This document shows positions 26,909-39,001 of a stretch of DNA of 64,000 nucleotides, piece after piece. Numbering within the stretch: position 1 is the stretch's first letter; each line of letters opens with the position of its first letter. The stretch is from Sinosporangium siamense (GTDB lineage Bacteria; Actinomycetota; Actinomycetes; Streptosporangiales; Streptosporangiaceae). Location of the stretch: positions 186,001 to 250,000 of the forward strand of contig NZ_BOOW01000006.1 in NCBI RefSeq assembly GCF_016863435.1, in the 5' to 3' direction. The position numbers and the translations under genes were made by a program. The notes beneath the pieces were generated by a model, which was not told the DNA's origin, made no database searches, and worked only from the letters and a program-made list of their open reading frames with translations.

Positions 26909-29178
26909 CACCGCCCCGACGGCGCCGCTCGACTCCGCCCGGCGAACCCCACGAGGGCCGGCCGACCGACCCCACCCCCACACCACCCGGCGGACGGCGC
27001 CGGACACCCCCGCCCGCCGACGCGGGCCGGCCGGGGGACGACACCGCTCCTCGCGGGCGGCGGCACGCGGGCGGCGAACCCGACGGGATCGATTCCATCA
27101 CGCAGATGGAGGGCGTGACGGCGTGGAAGCGCCGCCGCCCCCCTTCCGTTCCCGGCGCGACGCCCGGTACGGCGGGGCCTGCGCAACCGGGACCGCGATT
27201 CGCGCCGGGTACGGCGGGGCCCGACGGGCCGCGCTCCGGTCCGGGGGCCGATAGGCGGGGATTCGGTCCGGGAAACGACGGGCCGAGGCTTGGCCCGGGG
27301 GCCGATAGGCCGGGGACCGGATCGGGAATCGACGGGCCGAGGCCCGGTCCCGGGGCGGGTTCAGGCACTGATGGAGGGCGGCCGGGGTCCGCGGAAGGGG
27401 CGTCGGCCACCCGTAGGCGTCGCCGTACCTCTCCGCCGGGCGAAACAGGGGACGCGGCGACCCGGGGGCGGCGCCGGCCGGCTCCGCCCGCCGAGTGGGG
27501 GCGTCAAGCGGAGGAGACGACGGCGCCCCGCAGGCGTCCGCCCGCGGGCGACGATTCCGAGGGGATCGACGCGGTGACGCGGATGGAGGGTGTGACGGCC
27601 TGGAAGCGCCGCCGCCCCAATCAGCCCGGCGTCCCCGCCAACCAGCCGGGTGCTCCCGCCGGCCGGCCCGGCGCTCATGAAGGAAGGGAGCCGGTCGAGC
27701 ATCGGCCCCCGGCCGTGGAGGGGCCCTCGGCTCCCACGGGGGAATACGCCCGGCCGGACGATCGGACCGGTCGCGGAGGGCGGCGTGGTCTCGCTGAGCC
27801 TCCACGGCCTCCGGGGCCGTTGGGGGAGGGCTCGTGGGCCGACGACGGAGCCGGTCTTGGGGGCCGGCGTGGCCTGGACGAGGATCGCCGCGCCTCGGCC
27901 GTCACGGGGGAGCACACCCGGCCAGGTGGCGAGGGGCCCGGCCGTGGACGTCGCCGGGCGCCGGAGGGAGAGGCCCGGCCTTCGGGGGCGACGGGGGAGT
28001 ATGCCCGGCCTTCGGGAGCCACGGGGGAGTATGCCCGGCCTTCAGGGGCAACGGGGGAGTATGCCCGGCCTTCAGGGCCCACCGGGGAGTATGCCCGGCC
28101 TTCGGGAGCCACCGGGGAGTATGCCCGGCCTTCCGGAGCTACCGGGGAGTACGCCCGGCCCGAGGGTGAGGGGGCCGGTCGTGGGCGTCGGCGGGCTCCT
28201 GAGGGGGATCGCCGGTCTTCCGCTCCTCCGGGCGAGGGTGCGCGGGCCGAGGAAGGGCGGGGCCGGCGGCGTGCCGCCGATGAGGGCTCCCGCTCCCCTC
28301 TTGCCGCACTGGAGGAGGCGTGGCCCGAAGAGGCGCGTGGCCGCCGGGACGACGATGAGGATCCCGAAGGCGGCGGGTCTCGTAAGCGCCGCCGTACTCC
28401 GGGAGAGGACTACGAAGAAGGGCTCCTGACCCGCTGGGGACTGTCGGCCCGGCAGCAGAAGCTGCTCGCCGTTCTCGGCGTGGTCCTGCTGGCCGCGGCG
28501 TTGTCGGTGGGGTTCGTGGTGGCCGTCCTGGGACTCGGCTCGCCTGTCGCGGTGGAGCGGGGTCCGTCGTCGGCGGCGGTGGTGGCGGGGCAGCCCAGGC
28601 CGGACGGATATCAGGGGTGGGCGTCGCCCAAGCTGTTCGCGCCGATCTCCGACCGGAACTCCGACAAGGAGCCGATCACACTCAAGGAGTTGTTCTCCGC
28701 CAAGGTCATCAAGGACGGGAAGACGAGTTTCCGGCTTGTCGGCAGCAACATGGACAGCGACTGCGCGGCTGCCGTGTGGGGCGAAGCCGTGCTCAAGCAG
28801 CTCACGGAGTTCGGCTGCACCCAGGCCGCGCGGGGGCTCTACACCAGCTCCGACCGGCGTTACATCGCGCAATACACGCTGCTCAATCTGAAGGATCAGG
28901 CGTCGGCGGACGCGTTCGCCCAGTCGATGAAGGTGCAGCACCGCGCGGGGTGGGCCATCGCCCTCAAGACGGATAAGGCAGCCTTCCCGGTCAACGGTCA
29001 CACCGAGGGCAGCGGACATGCCATGGGGCACTTCGTGGGCCTGGTGTGGCTGGCGCGGGTCGACGGCGCCGAGCCTACGCCGAAGGACGACTACGTCGGC
29101 CTGTCCCTGGCCGTGCGGACCGTCGAGAAGGCCGTCTACCGCCGGGTCGTGGCGGCGGCCGGCCCTCCGGCCGGGTGA
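26905..29178 (+). CDS. Repeat-rich single-pass membrane protein with Cys-containing extracellular domain
   Basis: 757 residues. Residues 1-519 are cytoplasmic, Arg/Pro/Gly-rich and low complexity, with two copies of an MEGVTAWKRRRP element (about 68-79 and 227-238) and six ARPSGATGEY repeats (357-416). A membrane helix spans about 520-546. The extracellular part (560-757) has APISDRNSDKEPITLKELF, DSDCAAAVWGEAV, FGCTQAARGLYTSSD and GHAMGHFVGLVWL. The same domain occurs in the next gene. Family not recognised. GTG overlaps the VIT stop, so it is co-translated. Role unknown. A sensor or scaffold is conceivable. Confidence 0.75.
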   Translation: MTPPRRRRSTPPGEPHEGRPTDPTPTPPGGRRRTPPPADAGRPGDDTAPRGRRHAGGEPDGIDSITQMEGVTAWKRRRPPSVPGATPGTAGPAQPGPRFAPGTAGPDGPRSGPGADRRGFGPGNDGPRLGPGADRPGTGSGIDGPRPGPGAGSGTDGGRPGSAEGASATRRRRRTSPPGETGDAATRGRRRPAPPAEWGRQAEETTAPRRRPPAGDDSEGIDAVTRMEGVTAWKRRRPNQPGVPANQPGAPAGRPGAHEGREPVEHRPPAVEGPSAPTGEYARPDDRTGRGGRRGLAEPPRPPGPLGEGSWADDGAGLGGRRGLDEDRRASAVTGEHTRPGGEGPGRGRRRAPEGEARPSGATGEYARPSGATGEYARPSGATGEYARPSGPTGEYARPSGATGEYARPSGATGEYARPEGEGAGRGRRRAPEGDRRSSAPPGEGARAEEGRGRRRAADEGSRSPLAALEEAWPEEARGRRDDDEDPEGGGSRKRRRTPGEDYEEGLLTRWGLSARQQKLLAVLGVVLLAAALSVGFVVAVLGLGSPVAVERGPSSAAVVAGQPRPDGYQGWASPKLFAPISDRNSDKEPITLKELFSAKVIKDGKTSFRLVGSNMDSDCAAAVWGEAVLKQLTEFGCTQAARGLYTSSDRRYIAQYTLLNLKDQASADAFAQSMKVQHRAGWAIALKTDKAAFPVNGHTEGSGHAMGHFVGLVWLARVDGAEPTPKDDYVGLSLAVRTVEKAVYRRVVAAAGPPAG
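27973..28152 (+). repeat. 30-bp in-frame tandem repeat, six copies
   Basis: Six 30-bp units starting GCCCGGCCTTC encode ARPSGATGEY (fourth unit ARPSGPTGEY). Units differ mostly at third codon positions, so protein sequence is better conserved than DNA. That argues for selection on the repeat peptide. Confidence 0.92.
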
Positions 29179-29375
29179 GCGGCGGGAGCCGGTCCTCCGG
29201 TGGGATGAGTTCTCGGTTCCTCGGCGGGCCGAACGAGCGGAGGCGGTCTCCCAGGAGGTGACCGGTACGCCGGAGGCCGAGTGACCGGCGTTCCGAAAAG
29301 GGAACCGGCGCCCAGGGGGGCCGATCAGCGGGGGTGGTCTCCGTTTGTCGGCCGGGGCGGCTACCGTAAGGTGCC

Positions 29376-30011
29376 ATGCTCAGGCGTTCCTCCCTCGTCG
29401 TCCTCGTGACCGTCGTGGTTCTCGCCGCCGCCGGAGGGGTGGCGTTCTGGCTGCTGTCGGGCGGTGAGGATCGTCCGGGTGTCTACCGCGGCGAGTTCAC
29501 CACGGCGATCTACGCCCCGATCTCGACTCGTGCCGCCGACGGCAAGCCGTTGTCCCTGATCGAGGTGTTCGGCGAGGACACCAGGCGGCTCGCCGTCGCA
29601 GGCGGCAGGAGCCCATTGCGGCAAGGCACATCCGCGGTCGTGGACGACTGCGGCGACGCCGTGTGGGGGGAGGGCGTCGAGGAGGTGCTCGACGGGTGCT
29701 CCCAGATGCTCAAGGCCGCCTACACCAGTGAAGACGGCAAGACGGCAGGCGAGTTCTTCATCTTCAACATGGCGTCCGCCGAGGGGGCGGACCTCCTCGT
29801 CAAGGCCATGCACGACCGGGCCTTCGTGCGCCGGGAGACCGGCTTCGACGCCTCCCGCAGCAGCGCCCAGGCCAGGTCCATGGGCCACTACGTCACCGTG
29901 AGCTGGGTGGGGCCGGTGGGCGGCACCGGCAGGGTCGACCTGGCGGCCGAGCAGGTGGCCCTCGACCGCCTCGGCCAGGTGGTGCAGGCCCGCGTGGTGA
30001 ACGCGGCCTGA
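29376..30011 (+). CDS. Anchored or secreted paralogue of the preceding C-terminal domain
   Basis: 211 residues. An N-terminal signal anchor (RRSSLVVLVTVVVLAAAGG) is followed by one domain homologous to residues 560-757 of the preceding protein. Shared parts are YAPISTRAADGKPLSLIEVF, DDCGDAVWGEGV, DGCSQMLKAAYTSED, and SMGHYVTVSWV. Two conserved Cys probably form a disulfide. ATG at 29376 follows TACCGT by eight bases. AAGGTG is also close. Family not recognised. It lacks the long cytoplasmic region of its paralogue. Confidence 0.75.
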   Translation: MLRRSSLVVLVTVVVLAAAGGVAFWLLSGGEDRPGVYRGEFTTAIYAPISTRAADGKPLSLIEVFGEDTRRLAVAGGRSPLRQGTSAVVDDCGDAVWGEGVEEVLDGCSQMLKAAYTSEDGKTAGEFFIFNMASAEGADLLVKAMHDRAFVRRETGFDASRSSAQARSMGHYVTVSWVGPVGGTGRVDLAAEQVALDRLGQVVQARVVNAA

Positions 30012-30097
30012 ACTCCGGCCTCGGGAGGCTCCACCGAAAGGGGGCGCAGAAAAGGGTCGCCGAATGGGGGAGCCGTGTGGAGGCCGGGCAGGCGATG

Positions 30098-31738
30098 TCA
30101 GGTCGGGGTCGGGGCGGTCAGGGTGGCGGCGACGGCGGTGGGGAGCTCCTGGAGCCGGTGCAGGGGAAGTTCGAGCACGCTGACCTCGGCGGACCAGGGA
30201 GCGTGGCCGGCGATCAGGGCCCGGGCCTGGTTCTTGGTCAGTGAGCCACGCACCTTGATCAGCGCCTCCCGCCACGAGTTCGCCAGCTTGGTGTGGGCGC
30301 TGTCGAGCACCCGCCTGAGCACCTGCCCCGCGGCGTCGCCAGGCGTGGGGAGCCGCTGAGCGGACAGGTGGAGCCCGTCCACCGACAGTTCATAGACGGA
30401 GGCCAGCGCGGCCCGGAGCGCCGTGAGGTCGCGCGGCGGCTCGTGCAGGAAGGCCTGCACCTCGCGGGCGCGGGTGGCGAGCAGCAGCCGCGCCAGTGCC
30501 CCCTCCACCCCGGGGGCCACGGCTATCGCCACATGGTCGGGGTCGGTCGCGTGGGGCTTGGCGAGCCAGGTGGCGGTCTTGACCCGTGGGACGCCGGGGA
30601 GGGCGGCGCGGGGCCAGTCGCCCACGAGGAGCCGGGGCGGCCGGTCGCCGAGGCGGCCGATCGTGGCGTGAGGGATCTCGACGGGGGCGGCCTCGATCGA
30701 CTGGGGCCCCTGGGTGTAGATGGCCGTGCCGTATTTATCGGCGCGGGCGGTGACGGCGGGCCAGGTTTTGGTGGTGGGACGCAGGATGTAGAGGTCCGCG
30801 GCCGAGCCGATCGCCTCAGCGCCGTGGTAGCGGTTGAAATCTGGATAGATCGCCTCGTAGGCGAGGTTGAGAGTGGACAAAGAGTTCTGCACCTTGAGGG
30901 CAAGGGCCGGGGTGCGCTCGCTCGCACCGTAGGCGAGCAGCACACGACCCTGCTCGCGGTCGCGCAGCCCGGACAGGGCCCGGGCGACGAAGAGGCCGAT
31001 GCCCTCGGGGGTGTAGGGCGGGTCGGTGATCGCGAGGTCGGCGTGGTCGCGGAGTGAGGCGGGCAGGCCGAGCCGCAGGTCGGCCCAGCGGGTGCGGACG
31101 GTGACGCCGAGCCGGTCGGCCTCGGCGGCGATGTAGGCGAGGATGCGCTCGTCGATGTCGGCGACGCTGATCTCGACGCCGGGGTGGATCAGGGCGGTGG
31201 CCAGCGACGTCAGGTCGTGGTCGCCCACGCACAGCAGGCGGGCCCCGGTGAGCCGGAAGCGGGCGCCGAGCAGGAGAGCCCGCCGCACGACGGTGTCGGC
31301 GGTCGCGGCGACGTGGTCGAGCGTGTGGCGGCCCCGAGGGGCGCGGGCGATCAGGTCGGTGAGCTCGGCCACGACGTCCTGGTGGCGGGGGAGCAGGTGG
31401 GCGACGGGATCGGCGGGATCCCACCCAGCTACACCCTCGATTTCCTCAAATTTCAGGCCGGAGGGGCTGGCCAGGCGGAATCGGTCACCCTGCCGTTCGA
31501 GGTCCAGCTCGCGGAGCAGGGCTTCCAGGGTGCGCCGCGATGTGGCGGTCTCACGCACCAGGTCGGCCAGGGTCCACCAGCCGCCGTCCCCCAGCAGCGC
31601 CAGGGCCCGCACCAGCCGCCGCCCGTCGACTCCGGCCTTCGTGACGGAGACCTCAAGTCCGCCGGGTTCGAATCCGCCGGCCCGGCGGCCGTTCTCCTCA
31701 AGATCGCCGAATCCGCCGGAAACCCCGCCCGTGGCCAT
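30098..31738 (-). CDS. BpsA-like (N4-bis(aminopropyl)spermidine synthase family) protein
   Basis: About 546 residues. An N-terminal winged-helix part (WWTLADLVRETATSRRTL) precedes a Rossmann methyltransferase-like core with CVGDHDLTSLA (about 170-180), VADIDERILAYI and LAITDPPYTPEG (about 235-246). This GDxD plus DPPY pattern matches branched-polyamine synthases of archaea and thermophiles. The last 270 residues are unassigned. The start is uncertain: ATG at 31738 has AAGGGG five bases upstream, but the frame is open to 31771. Substrate in this organism unknown. A polyamine or an RNA/DNA methyltransferase role is possible. Confidence 0.72.
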   Translation of the reverse strand: MATGGVSGGFGDLEENGRRAGGFEPGGLEVSVTKAGVDGRRLVRALALLGDGGWWTLADLVRETATSRRTLEALLRELDLERQGDRFRLASPSGLKFEEIEGVAGWDPADPVAHLLPRHQDVVAELTDLIARAPRGRHTLDHVAATADTVVRRALLLGARFRLTGARLLCVGDHDLTSLATALIHPGVEISVADIDERILAYIAAEADRLGVTVRTRWADLRLGLPASLRDHADLAITDPPYTPEGIGLFVARALSGLRDREQGRVLLAYGASERTPALALKVQNSLSTLNLAYEAIYPDFNRYHGAEAIGSAADLYILRPTTKTWPAVTARADKYGTAIYTQGPQSIEAAPVEIPHATIGRLGDRPPRLLVGDWPRAALPGVPRVKTATWLAKPHATDPDHVAIAVAPGVEGALARLLLATRAREVQAFLHEPPRDLTALRAALASVYELSVDGLHLSAQRLPTPGDAAGQVLRRVLDSAHTKLANSWREALIKVRGSLTKNQARALIAGHAPWSAEVSVLELPLHRLQELPTAVAATLTAPTPT

Positions 31739-32102
31739 CGAAACCCCTTGAACAGTGGAAGCCCCGGACATCGGCCCAGGGAGGGAGTGCGGCGCCCCGC
31801 CGCACGTTAGCTAAGGTACTGCCAGCCGCCTTCGCCCCGAGCCGCCGTAGTCCACGGGAGTCTCGAAGATCTCGCTCTTGACAACACGCGGAATGTGTTT
31901 CGGCTGTGACTCGTTGAGCAGGGTGAATGTGTCGAGCATCGACTGTGCCCGGACTGTAAGTCACCCCAATGTTCGTGATAGGGCCCTGGTGGGCACTATT
32001 CCGGCGAGGTGATGTAGCCTCTACACACCTACAACTGCAGCAGGGCCAACGTCGTCCCTCATGCCTCCATCAGATGCTGACGAAGACGACGGGAGGGATT
32101 CA
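31739..32102. other. Divergent promoter region of BpsA-like gene and gltB
   Basis: No gene is supported. It contains a TTAGCTAA palindrome at 31807-31814 and TTGACA at 31878-31883 without a clear -10. ACACGCGGAATGTGT lies at 31884-31898 as a short dyad. GGGAGGG just before gltB is its ribosome binding site. I did not find a convincing GlnR-type box. Confidence 0.45.
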
Positions 32103-35100
32103 ATGCCTGCTGCCCGCTCAGGGATCCCCGAGCCGCAGGGTCTTTACCACCCTTCATATGAGCATGACGCCTGTGGCGTGGCCATGGTGGCCGACGTCCA
32201 GGGCCGCCGCAGTCATGACATTGTGCGTAAAGCCTTGACGGCGCTCACCAACCTAGATCACCGGGGTGCCAAGGGTAGCGAGCCGGACACCGGCGACGGA
32301 GCCGGAATCCTCACGCAGGTCCCCGACGCCTTCTACCGCGCCGTCGTGGACTTCACGCTCCCCGGCCCCGGCGCTTATGCCGTCGGGACCGCCTTCCTGC
32401 CCTTCGACGGGCAGGCGCGTGAGATCGCCGTGGGCATGATCGAGGAGATCGCCGCAGAAGAGGGCATGACCGTCATCGGCTGGCGTGACCTGCCGGTCGA
32501 CCACGCCCACGCCGGGCCGAGCGCCCGCGCGGTGATGCCGTTCTTCCGGCAGCTCTTCATCTCCTCGCCGAACGGCGAGACCGGCCTTGAGCTCGACCGG
32601 CTGGCCTTCTGCGTGCGCAAGCGGGCAGAGCACGAGGTGGACGTCTATTTCCCCTCGCTCTCCAGCCGGAACATGGTCTACAAGGGGATGCTGACCACGC
32701 CCCAGCTTGAGCCGTTCTTCCCGGACCTGTCCGACGAGCGTTACGCCACGGCCATCTCGCTGGTGCACTCGCGTTTCTCCACCAACACCTTCCCGAGCTG
32801 GCCGCTCGCGCACCCCTACCGTTATGTCGCGCACAACGGTGAGATCAACACCGTCAAGGGCAACCGCAACTGGATGCGGGCCCGTGAGGCGCTGCTCGCG
32901 ACCGACCTGATTCCCGGCGATCTCCGCAGACTGTTCCCCATCTGCGACCCCGACGCCTCCGACACGGCGTCGCTGGACGAGACCCTGGAGCTGCTCCACC
33001 TCGGCGGGCGCAGCCTGCCGCACGCGGTGCTGATGATGATCCCGGAGGCCTGGGAGAACCACACCGAGATGGACCCGGCCCGCCGGGCCTTCTACGAGTT
33101 CCACTCGACGCTGATGGAGGCGTGGGACGGCCCCGCGTCGATCACTTTCTCCGACGGCACCCTGGTCGGCGCGGTCCTCGACCGCAACGGCCTGCGCCCG
33201 GGCCGTTTCTGGGTGACCGACGACGGCCTGGTCGTGCTGGCCTCCGAGGCCGGCGTGCTCGACATCCCGCAGGACCGCGTCGTCCGCAAGGGCCGCCTCC
33301 AGCCGGGCAAGATGTTCCTGGTCGACACCGCCCAGGGCAAGATCATCGAAGACGACGAGATCAAGTCGCAGCTCGCCGCGGCCGAGCCGTACGCCGAGTG
33401 GCTGCACGCGGGGCTCGTGCGCTTCGAGGAGCTGCCGACCCGCTCGCGCGAGATCCCGACGCACGAGGCGCTGATCAAGCGGCAGCAGACCTTCGGTTAC
33501 ACCGAGGAGGAGCTGCGCGTCATCCTGGCGCCGATGGCCAAGACCGGCTATGAGCCGATCGGCTCGATGGGCACCGACACGCCGGTCGCGGTGCTGAGCG
33601 AGCGGCCGAGGCTGCTGTTCGACTACTTCAGCCAGCTCTTCGCCCAGGTCACCAACCCGCCGCTGGACGCGATCCGCGAGGAGCTCGTCACCTCGCTCCA
33701 GTCCACGATCGGGCCCGAGCACAACCCGCTCGACCCGGGGGCGGCCTCCTGCCGCCGGCTCGTGCTGCCCTACCCAGTGATCGACAACGACGAGCTCGCC
33801 AAGATCATCCACATCAACGACGAGGGCGCCCTGCCGGGCTTCCAGCCGTACATCGTCTCCGGCCTCTACCCCGTCGCGGGCGGCGGCGAGGCGCTGACGG
33901 CGCGGCTCAGCGAGATCTGCACCGAGGTCACCGAGGCCATCGCGGGCGGCGCGCGCATCATCGTGCTGTCCGACCGGGGCTCGTCGGCCGACCTGGCGCC
34001 GATCCCGTCGCTCATGCTGACCGGCGCGGTGCACCACCACCTCATCCGCGAGAAGACCCGCACCCGCGTGGGCTTGGTCGTCGAGACCGCCGAGGCGCGC
34101 GAGTGCCACCACATGGCGCTGCTCATCGGCTACGGCGCCTCGGCGCTCAACCCCTACCTCGCGATCGAGACCGTCGAGGACATGATCGCCACCGGCGAGC
34201 TCGACCTCGACCCCCGCAAGGCCGTGCGCAACCTCATCAAGGCGTACGGCAAGGGCGTGCTCAAGGTCATGTCGAAGATCGGCGTGTCCACTGTGGCGTC
34301 CTACACCGGCGCGCAGATCTTCGAGGCCCTCGGCCTCGGCCAGGAGGTCGTCGACGCGTGCTTCACCGGCACGACGTCACGCCTCGGCGGCGTGGGCTTC
34401 GCCGTACTCGCCGAGGAGAGCGCCGAACGACACCGCCGCGCCTATCCGCGGGTGGAGAACGCGCACCGGCGCCTGGAGATCGGCGGGGAATACCAGTGGC
34501 GGCGTGAGGGTGAGCCGCACCTGTTCAACCCCGAGACGGTCTTCCGCCTGCAGCACTCGACCCGGTCGGGGCGTTACGAGGTCTTCAAGGAGTACACCGA
34601 CCTGGTGGACTCCCAGGCCGAGAAGCTGATGACGCTGCGCGGGCTGTTCAAGTTCCGCGAGGGTGTGCGCCCGCCGGTGCCGATCGACGAGGTCGAGCCG
34701 GTCACCGAGATCGTCAAGCGGTTCTCCACCGGAGCCATGTCCTACGGCTCCATCTCCAAGGAGGCCCACGAGACGCTCGCCATCGCCATGAACCGCCTCG
34801 GCGGCAAGTCCAACACGGGCGAGGGCGGCGAGGACCCCGACCGGCTCTACGACCCGGTGCGCCGCAGCGCCATCAAGCAGGTGGCCAGCGGCAGGTTCGG
34901 TGTGACCAGCGAATATCTCGTCAACGCCGCCGACCTGCAGATCAAGATGGCCCAGGGTGCCAAGCCCGGCGAGGGCGGCCAGCTCCCCGGCAACAAGGTC
35001 TACCCGTGGATCGCGCGGACCCGGCACTCCACGCCGGGCGTGGGGCTCATCTCGCCGCCGCCGCACCACGACATCTACTCGATCGAGGACCTCGCCCAGC

Positions 35101-36617
35101 TCATCCACGACCTCAAGAACTCCAACCCGGCCGCCAGGGTGCACGTCAAGCTGGTCGCCGAGGTGGGCGTCGGCACGGTCGCCGCGGGTGTCTCCAAGGC
35201 GCACGCCGACGTGGTGCTGATCTCCGGCCACGACGGCGGCACCGGCGCCTCGCCGCTGACCTCCGTCAAGCACGCGGGCGCCCCCTGGGAGCTCGGCCTG
35301 GCCGAGACCCAGCAGACGCTGCTGCTCAACGGCTTGCGCGACCGCATCGTGGTGCAGGTCGACGGCCAGCTCAAGACCGGCCGCGACGTGGTCATCGCGG
35401 CGCTGCTCGGGGCCGAGGAATACGGCTTCGCCACCGCGCCGCTGGTCGTGTCGGGCTGCGTGCTCATGCGGGTCTGCCACCTCGACACCTGCCCGGTGGG
35501 TGTGGCGACGCAGAACCCCGAGCTGCGCAAGCGCTTCTCCGGCAAGCCGGAGTTCGTGGTCAACTTCTTCGAGTTCATCGCAGAAGAGGTCCGCGAATAT
35601 CTCGCGGCGCTCGGATTCCGCACCCTCAACGAGGCCATCGGCCACGCCGAGGTGCTCGACACCGCCCGCGCCGAGAACCACTGGAAGGCCGCCGGGCTCG
35701 ACCTGTCGCCCATCCTGCACGTGCCCGACCTGCCGCCGGACACGCCGCTGCGCCAGACCGTCCGGCAGGACCACGGCCTCGACCGCGCACTGGACAACAC
35801 GCTCATCCAGCTCGCCGAGGGCGCGCTTGAGTACGGCACGCCGGTCAAGCTGGAGCTGCCCATCCGCAACGTCAACCGCACGGTCGGCACCATGCTCGGC
35901 CACGAGGTGACCAAGCGGTACGGCGGAGCCGGCCTGCCCGAAGACACCATCGACGTGGCGTTCACCGGCTCGGCCGGCAACTCCTTCGGCGCCTTCGTGC
36001 CCAAGGGAGTGACGCTGCGCCTGACCGGCGACGCCAACGACTACCTCGGCAAGGGCCTGTCCGGCGGACGCGTGACCGTGCGCCCGCACAGGAACGCCCA
36101 GTTCGCCGCCGAGACCCAGGTGATCTCCGGCAACGTCGGCCTCTACGGCGCCACCTCCGGTGAGGTGTTCATCCGGGGCGTCGTCGGCGAGCGGTTCTGC
36201 GTGCGGAACTCGGGCGCGACCGCCGTCGTCGAGGGCGTCGGCGACCACGGCTGTGAATACATGACCGGCGGCAGGGCCGTCGTGCTCGGCCCGACCGGGC
36301 GCAACTTCGCGGCCGGCATGTCGGGCGGCGTGGCCTACCTGCTCGACATGGTGCCCGAGCGGATCAACCGCGAGATGGTCGAGCTGGAGGAGCTCACCGA
36401 CGAGGACACGGCGCTTCTGCACGAGATCGTGGCCCGCCACCTGACCGAGACCGGCTCCACCGTGGCCGAGTCGCTGCTGGCCGACTGGCCGGCCGCCGTG
36501 GCGAGATTCGGGAAGATCATGCCCAAGGACTACAAGCGGGTGCTGCTCGCCAGAGCCGCCGCAGAAGCCGAGGGCCGGGACATCGACGAGGCCGTCATGG
36601 CCGCCGCACAGGGATAA
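32103..36617 (+). CDS. gltB: Glutamate synthase (NADPH) large subunit
   Basis: 1504 residues. Makes two glutamates from glutamine and 2-oxoglutarate. Order: Ntn glutaminase domain with the processed Cys24 ([11 protein letters not shown]), central domain, FMN-binding synthase barrel ([50 protein letters not shown]), a 3Fe-4S site ([11 protein letters not shown]), and the C-terminal GXGXG helix domain. ATG at 32103 is used because GGGAGGG lies about five bases upstream. That gives a 23-residue propeptide. It forms an operon with gltD 15 bases downstream. Confidence 0.97.
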   Translation: MPAARSGIPEPQGLYHPSYEHDACGVAMVADVQGRRSHDIVRKALTALTNLDHRGAKGSEPDTGDGAGILTQVPDAFYRAVVDFTLPGPGAYAVGTAFLPFDGQAREIAVGMIEEIAAEEGMTVIGWRDLPVDHAHAGPSARAVMPFFRQLFISSPNGETGLELDRLAFCVRKRAEHEVDVYFPSLSSRNMVYKGMLTTPQLEPFFPDLSDERYATAISLVHSRFSTNTFPSWPLAHPYRYVAHNGEINTVKGNRNWMRAREALLATDLIPGDLRRLFPICDPDASDTASLDETLELLHLGGRSLPHAVLMMIPEAWENHTEMDPARRAFYEFHSTLMEAWDGPASITFSDGTLVGAVLDRNGLRPGRFWVTDDGLVVLASEAGVLDIPQDRVVRKGRLQPGKMFLVDTAQGKIIEDDEIKSQLAAAEPYAEWLHAGLVRFEELPTRSREIPTHEALIKRQQTFGYTEEELRVILAPMAKTGYEPIGSMGTDTPVAVLSERPRLLFDYFSQLFAQVTNPPLDAIREELVTSLQSTIGPEHNPLDPGAASCRRLVLPYPVIDNDELAKIIHINDEGALPGFQPYIVSGLYPVAGGGEALTARLSEICTEVTEAIAGGARIIVLSDRGSSADLAPIPSLMLTGAVHHHLIREKTRTRVGLVVETAEARECHHMALLIGYGASALNPYLAIETVEDMIATGELDLDPRKAVRNLIKAYGKGVLKVMSKIGVSTVASYTGAQIFEALGLGQEVVDACFTGTTSRLGGVGFAVLAEESAERHRRAYPRVENAHRRLEIGGEYQWRREGEPHLFNPETVFRLQHSTRSGRYEVFKEYTDLVDSQAEKLMTLRGLFKFREGVRPPVPIDEVEPVTEIVKRFSTGAMSYGSISKEAHETLAIAMNRLGGKSNTGEGGEDPDRLYDPVRRSAIKQVASGRFGVTSEYLVNAADLQIKMAQGAKPGEGGQLPGNKVYPWIARTRHSTPGVGLISPPPHHDIYSIEDLAQLIHDLKNSNPAARVHVKLVAEVGVGTVAAGVSKAHADVVLISGHDGGTGASPLTSVKHAGAPWELGLAETQQTLLLNGLRDRIVVQVDGQLKTGRDVVIAALLGAEEYGFATAPLVVSGCVLMRVCHLDTCPVGVATQNPELRKRFSGKPEFVVNFFEFIAEEVREYLAALGFRTLNEAIGHAEVLDTARAENHWKAAGLDLSPILHVPDLPPDTPLRQTVRQDHGLDRALDNTLIQLAEGALEYGTPVKLELPIRNVNRTVGTMLGHEVTKRYGGAGLPEDTIDVAFTGSAGNSFGAFVPKGVTLRLTGDANDYLGKGLSGGRVTVRPHRNAQFAAETQVISGNVGLYGATSGEVFIRGVVGERFCVRNSGATAVVEGVGDHGCEYMTGGRAVVLGPTGRNFAAGMSGGVAYLLDMVPERINREMVELEELTDEDTALLHEIVARHLTETGSTVAESLLADWPAAVARFGKIMPKDYKRVLLARAAAEAEGRDIDEAVMAAAQG

Positions 36618-36632
36618 GGGGGTACGAAACCG

Positions 36633-38117
<1,485 letters not shown>

Positions 38118-38169
38118 CCTGCGGTCGGGTCCTGGGTTGCCAAGGGCCCGGGTCTGGCCCAAGCACCAC

Positions 38170-38206
38170 CTCGGCGGGCCGCCTCCACGGCGGCCCGCCG
38201 AGTTTT
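38170..38206 (+). terminator. Rho-independent terminator after gltD
   Basis: CTCGGCGGGCCGCC-TCCAC-GGCGGCCCGCCGAG forms a perfect 14-base stem followed by TTTTGCTTT. It is about 50 bases after the gltD stop and also lies behind the convergent ABC permease gene, so it may act in both directions. Confidence 0.92.
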
Positions 38207-38248
38207 GCTTTCGGGCAGGCTGTGATCCCGCGTCGGGAGGGGGCCTCG

Positions 38249-39001
38249 TCAGGCGTCGCGGCGTGTGATGGCGGCGGCGGCCAGTAGGATGAGGATCACG
38301 ACATACCCCAAGAGCGCGGCGCCGGCCCCGGCCGCCCCGAAGGCGCCGGAGTCGGGGACGCCGGCCAGTTGCCGGGTCAGCGAGGTGATCGTGAGGGAGC
38401 CCGTCCAGTCGTTCCAGGGGGCGGGGAGGAAACGCTCGATCATGGCCGGGCCCGGCATGACGGCGACCACCGAGATGAGTGCTCCCGCCGTAGAACGCAG
38501 GAGTGTGGCGAGGCACAACCCCGTCACCGCTGCGACCGCCGCGCCGACGCCGGTGGCCAGCACCTCGGGCAGGGCCGCCGGGTCGGAGAGGGAGGCGCCG
38601 ATCGGCCGCGCCCCCACCACGGCCTGCGCCGTGAAGTACGCGGCGAACGCCAGCACCTGACCCGCGACAGCGGCCACGGCGGCCACCACGGCGGCCTTGG
38701 CCACGATGAGCATCCACGGGCGCCGGATCCTGATCAAACTCAGCCTGATCATGCCGCTTTGGAACTCGCCGGAGACGGCCAGCACCCCCAGCACGCCGAA
38801 GAGCACGAAGACGACGTCCGCGCTGGTGCTGAGCCCCGTGCCGACGGGGGCGCCGCCGGGACCGTTGAGGTCGTAGTAACGCGAGATCGAGAACGCGGAC
38901 AAGCCGGTGAGGACCACGGCCGAGAGCAGCGAGGCCATGACGTAGTAGGTGGACCGGAGCGAACGCAGCTTGAGCCACTCCGACGCGACGACGTCGATCA
39001 T
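38249..39001 (-). CDS. ABC-2 type transporter permease
   Basis: 250 residues with six hydrophobic helices. The N-terminus VASEWLKLRSLRSTYYVM is characteristic of ABC-2 permeases that partner with single ATPases, including bacitracin-type export and lantibiotic immunity. EFQSGMIRLSLIRI is the second typical element. ATG overlaps the ATPase stop by four bases (ATGA). It is the last gene of the hydrolase-ATPase-permease operon. Substrate unknown. Confidence 0.88.
   Translation of the reverse strand: MIDVVASEWLKLRSLRSTYYVMASLLSAVVLTGLSAFSISRYYDLNGPGGAPVGTGLSTSADVVFVLFGVLGVLAVSGEFQSGMIRLSLIRIRRPWMLIVAKAAVVAAVAAVAGQVLAFAAYFTAQAVVGARPIGASLSDPAALPEVLATGVGAAVAAVTGLCLATLLRSTAGALISVVAVMPGPAMIERFLPAPWNDWTGSLTITSLTRQLAGVPDSGAFGAAGAGAALLGYVVILILLAAAAITRRDA

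Noticed and set aside
27973-28152. CRISPR-like array
   Set aside because: The units are direct 30-bp in-frame coding repeats without spacers. The arrays at 25776, 45383 and 1447 also lack unique spacers, and no cas genes are present.
31739-32102. GlnR-type nitrogen control box before gltB
   Set aside because: I looked for GTnAC-n6-GAAAC pairs and found no convincing match.
31969-32238. 89-codon open frame upstream of and overlapping the gltB start
   Set aside because: No homology, no ribosome binding site, and it runs into gltB in the wrong frame.
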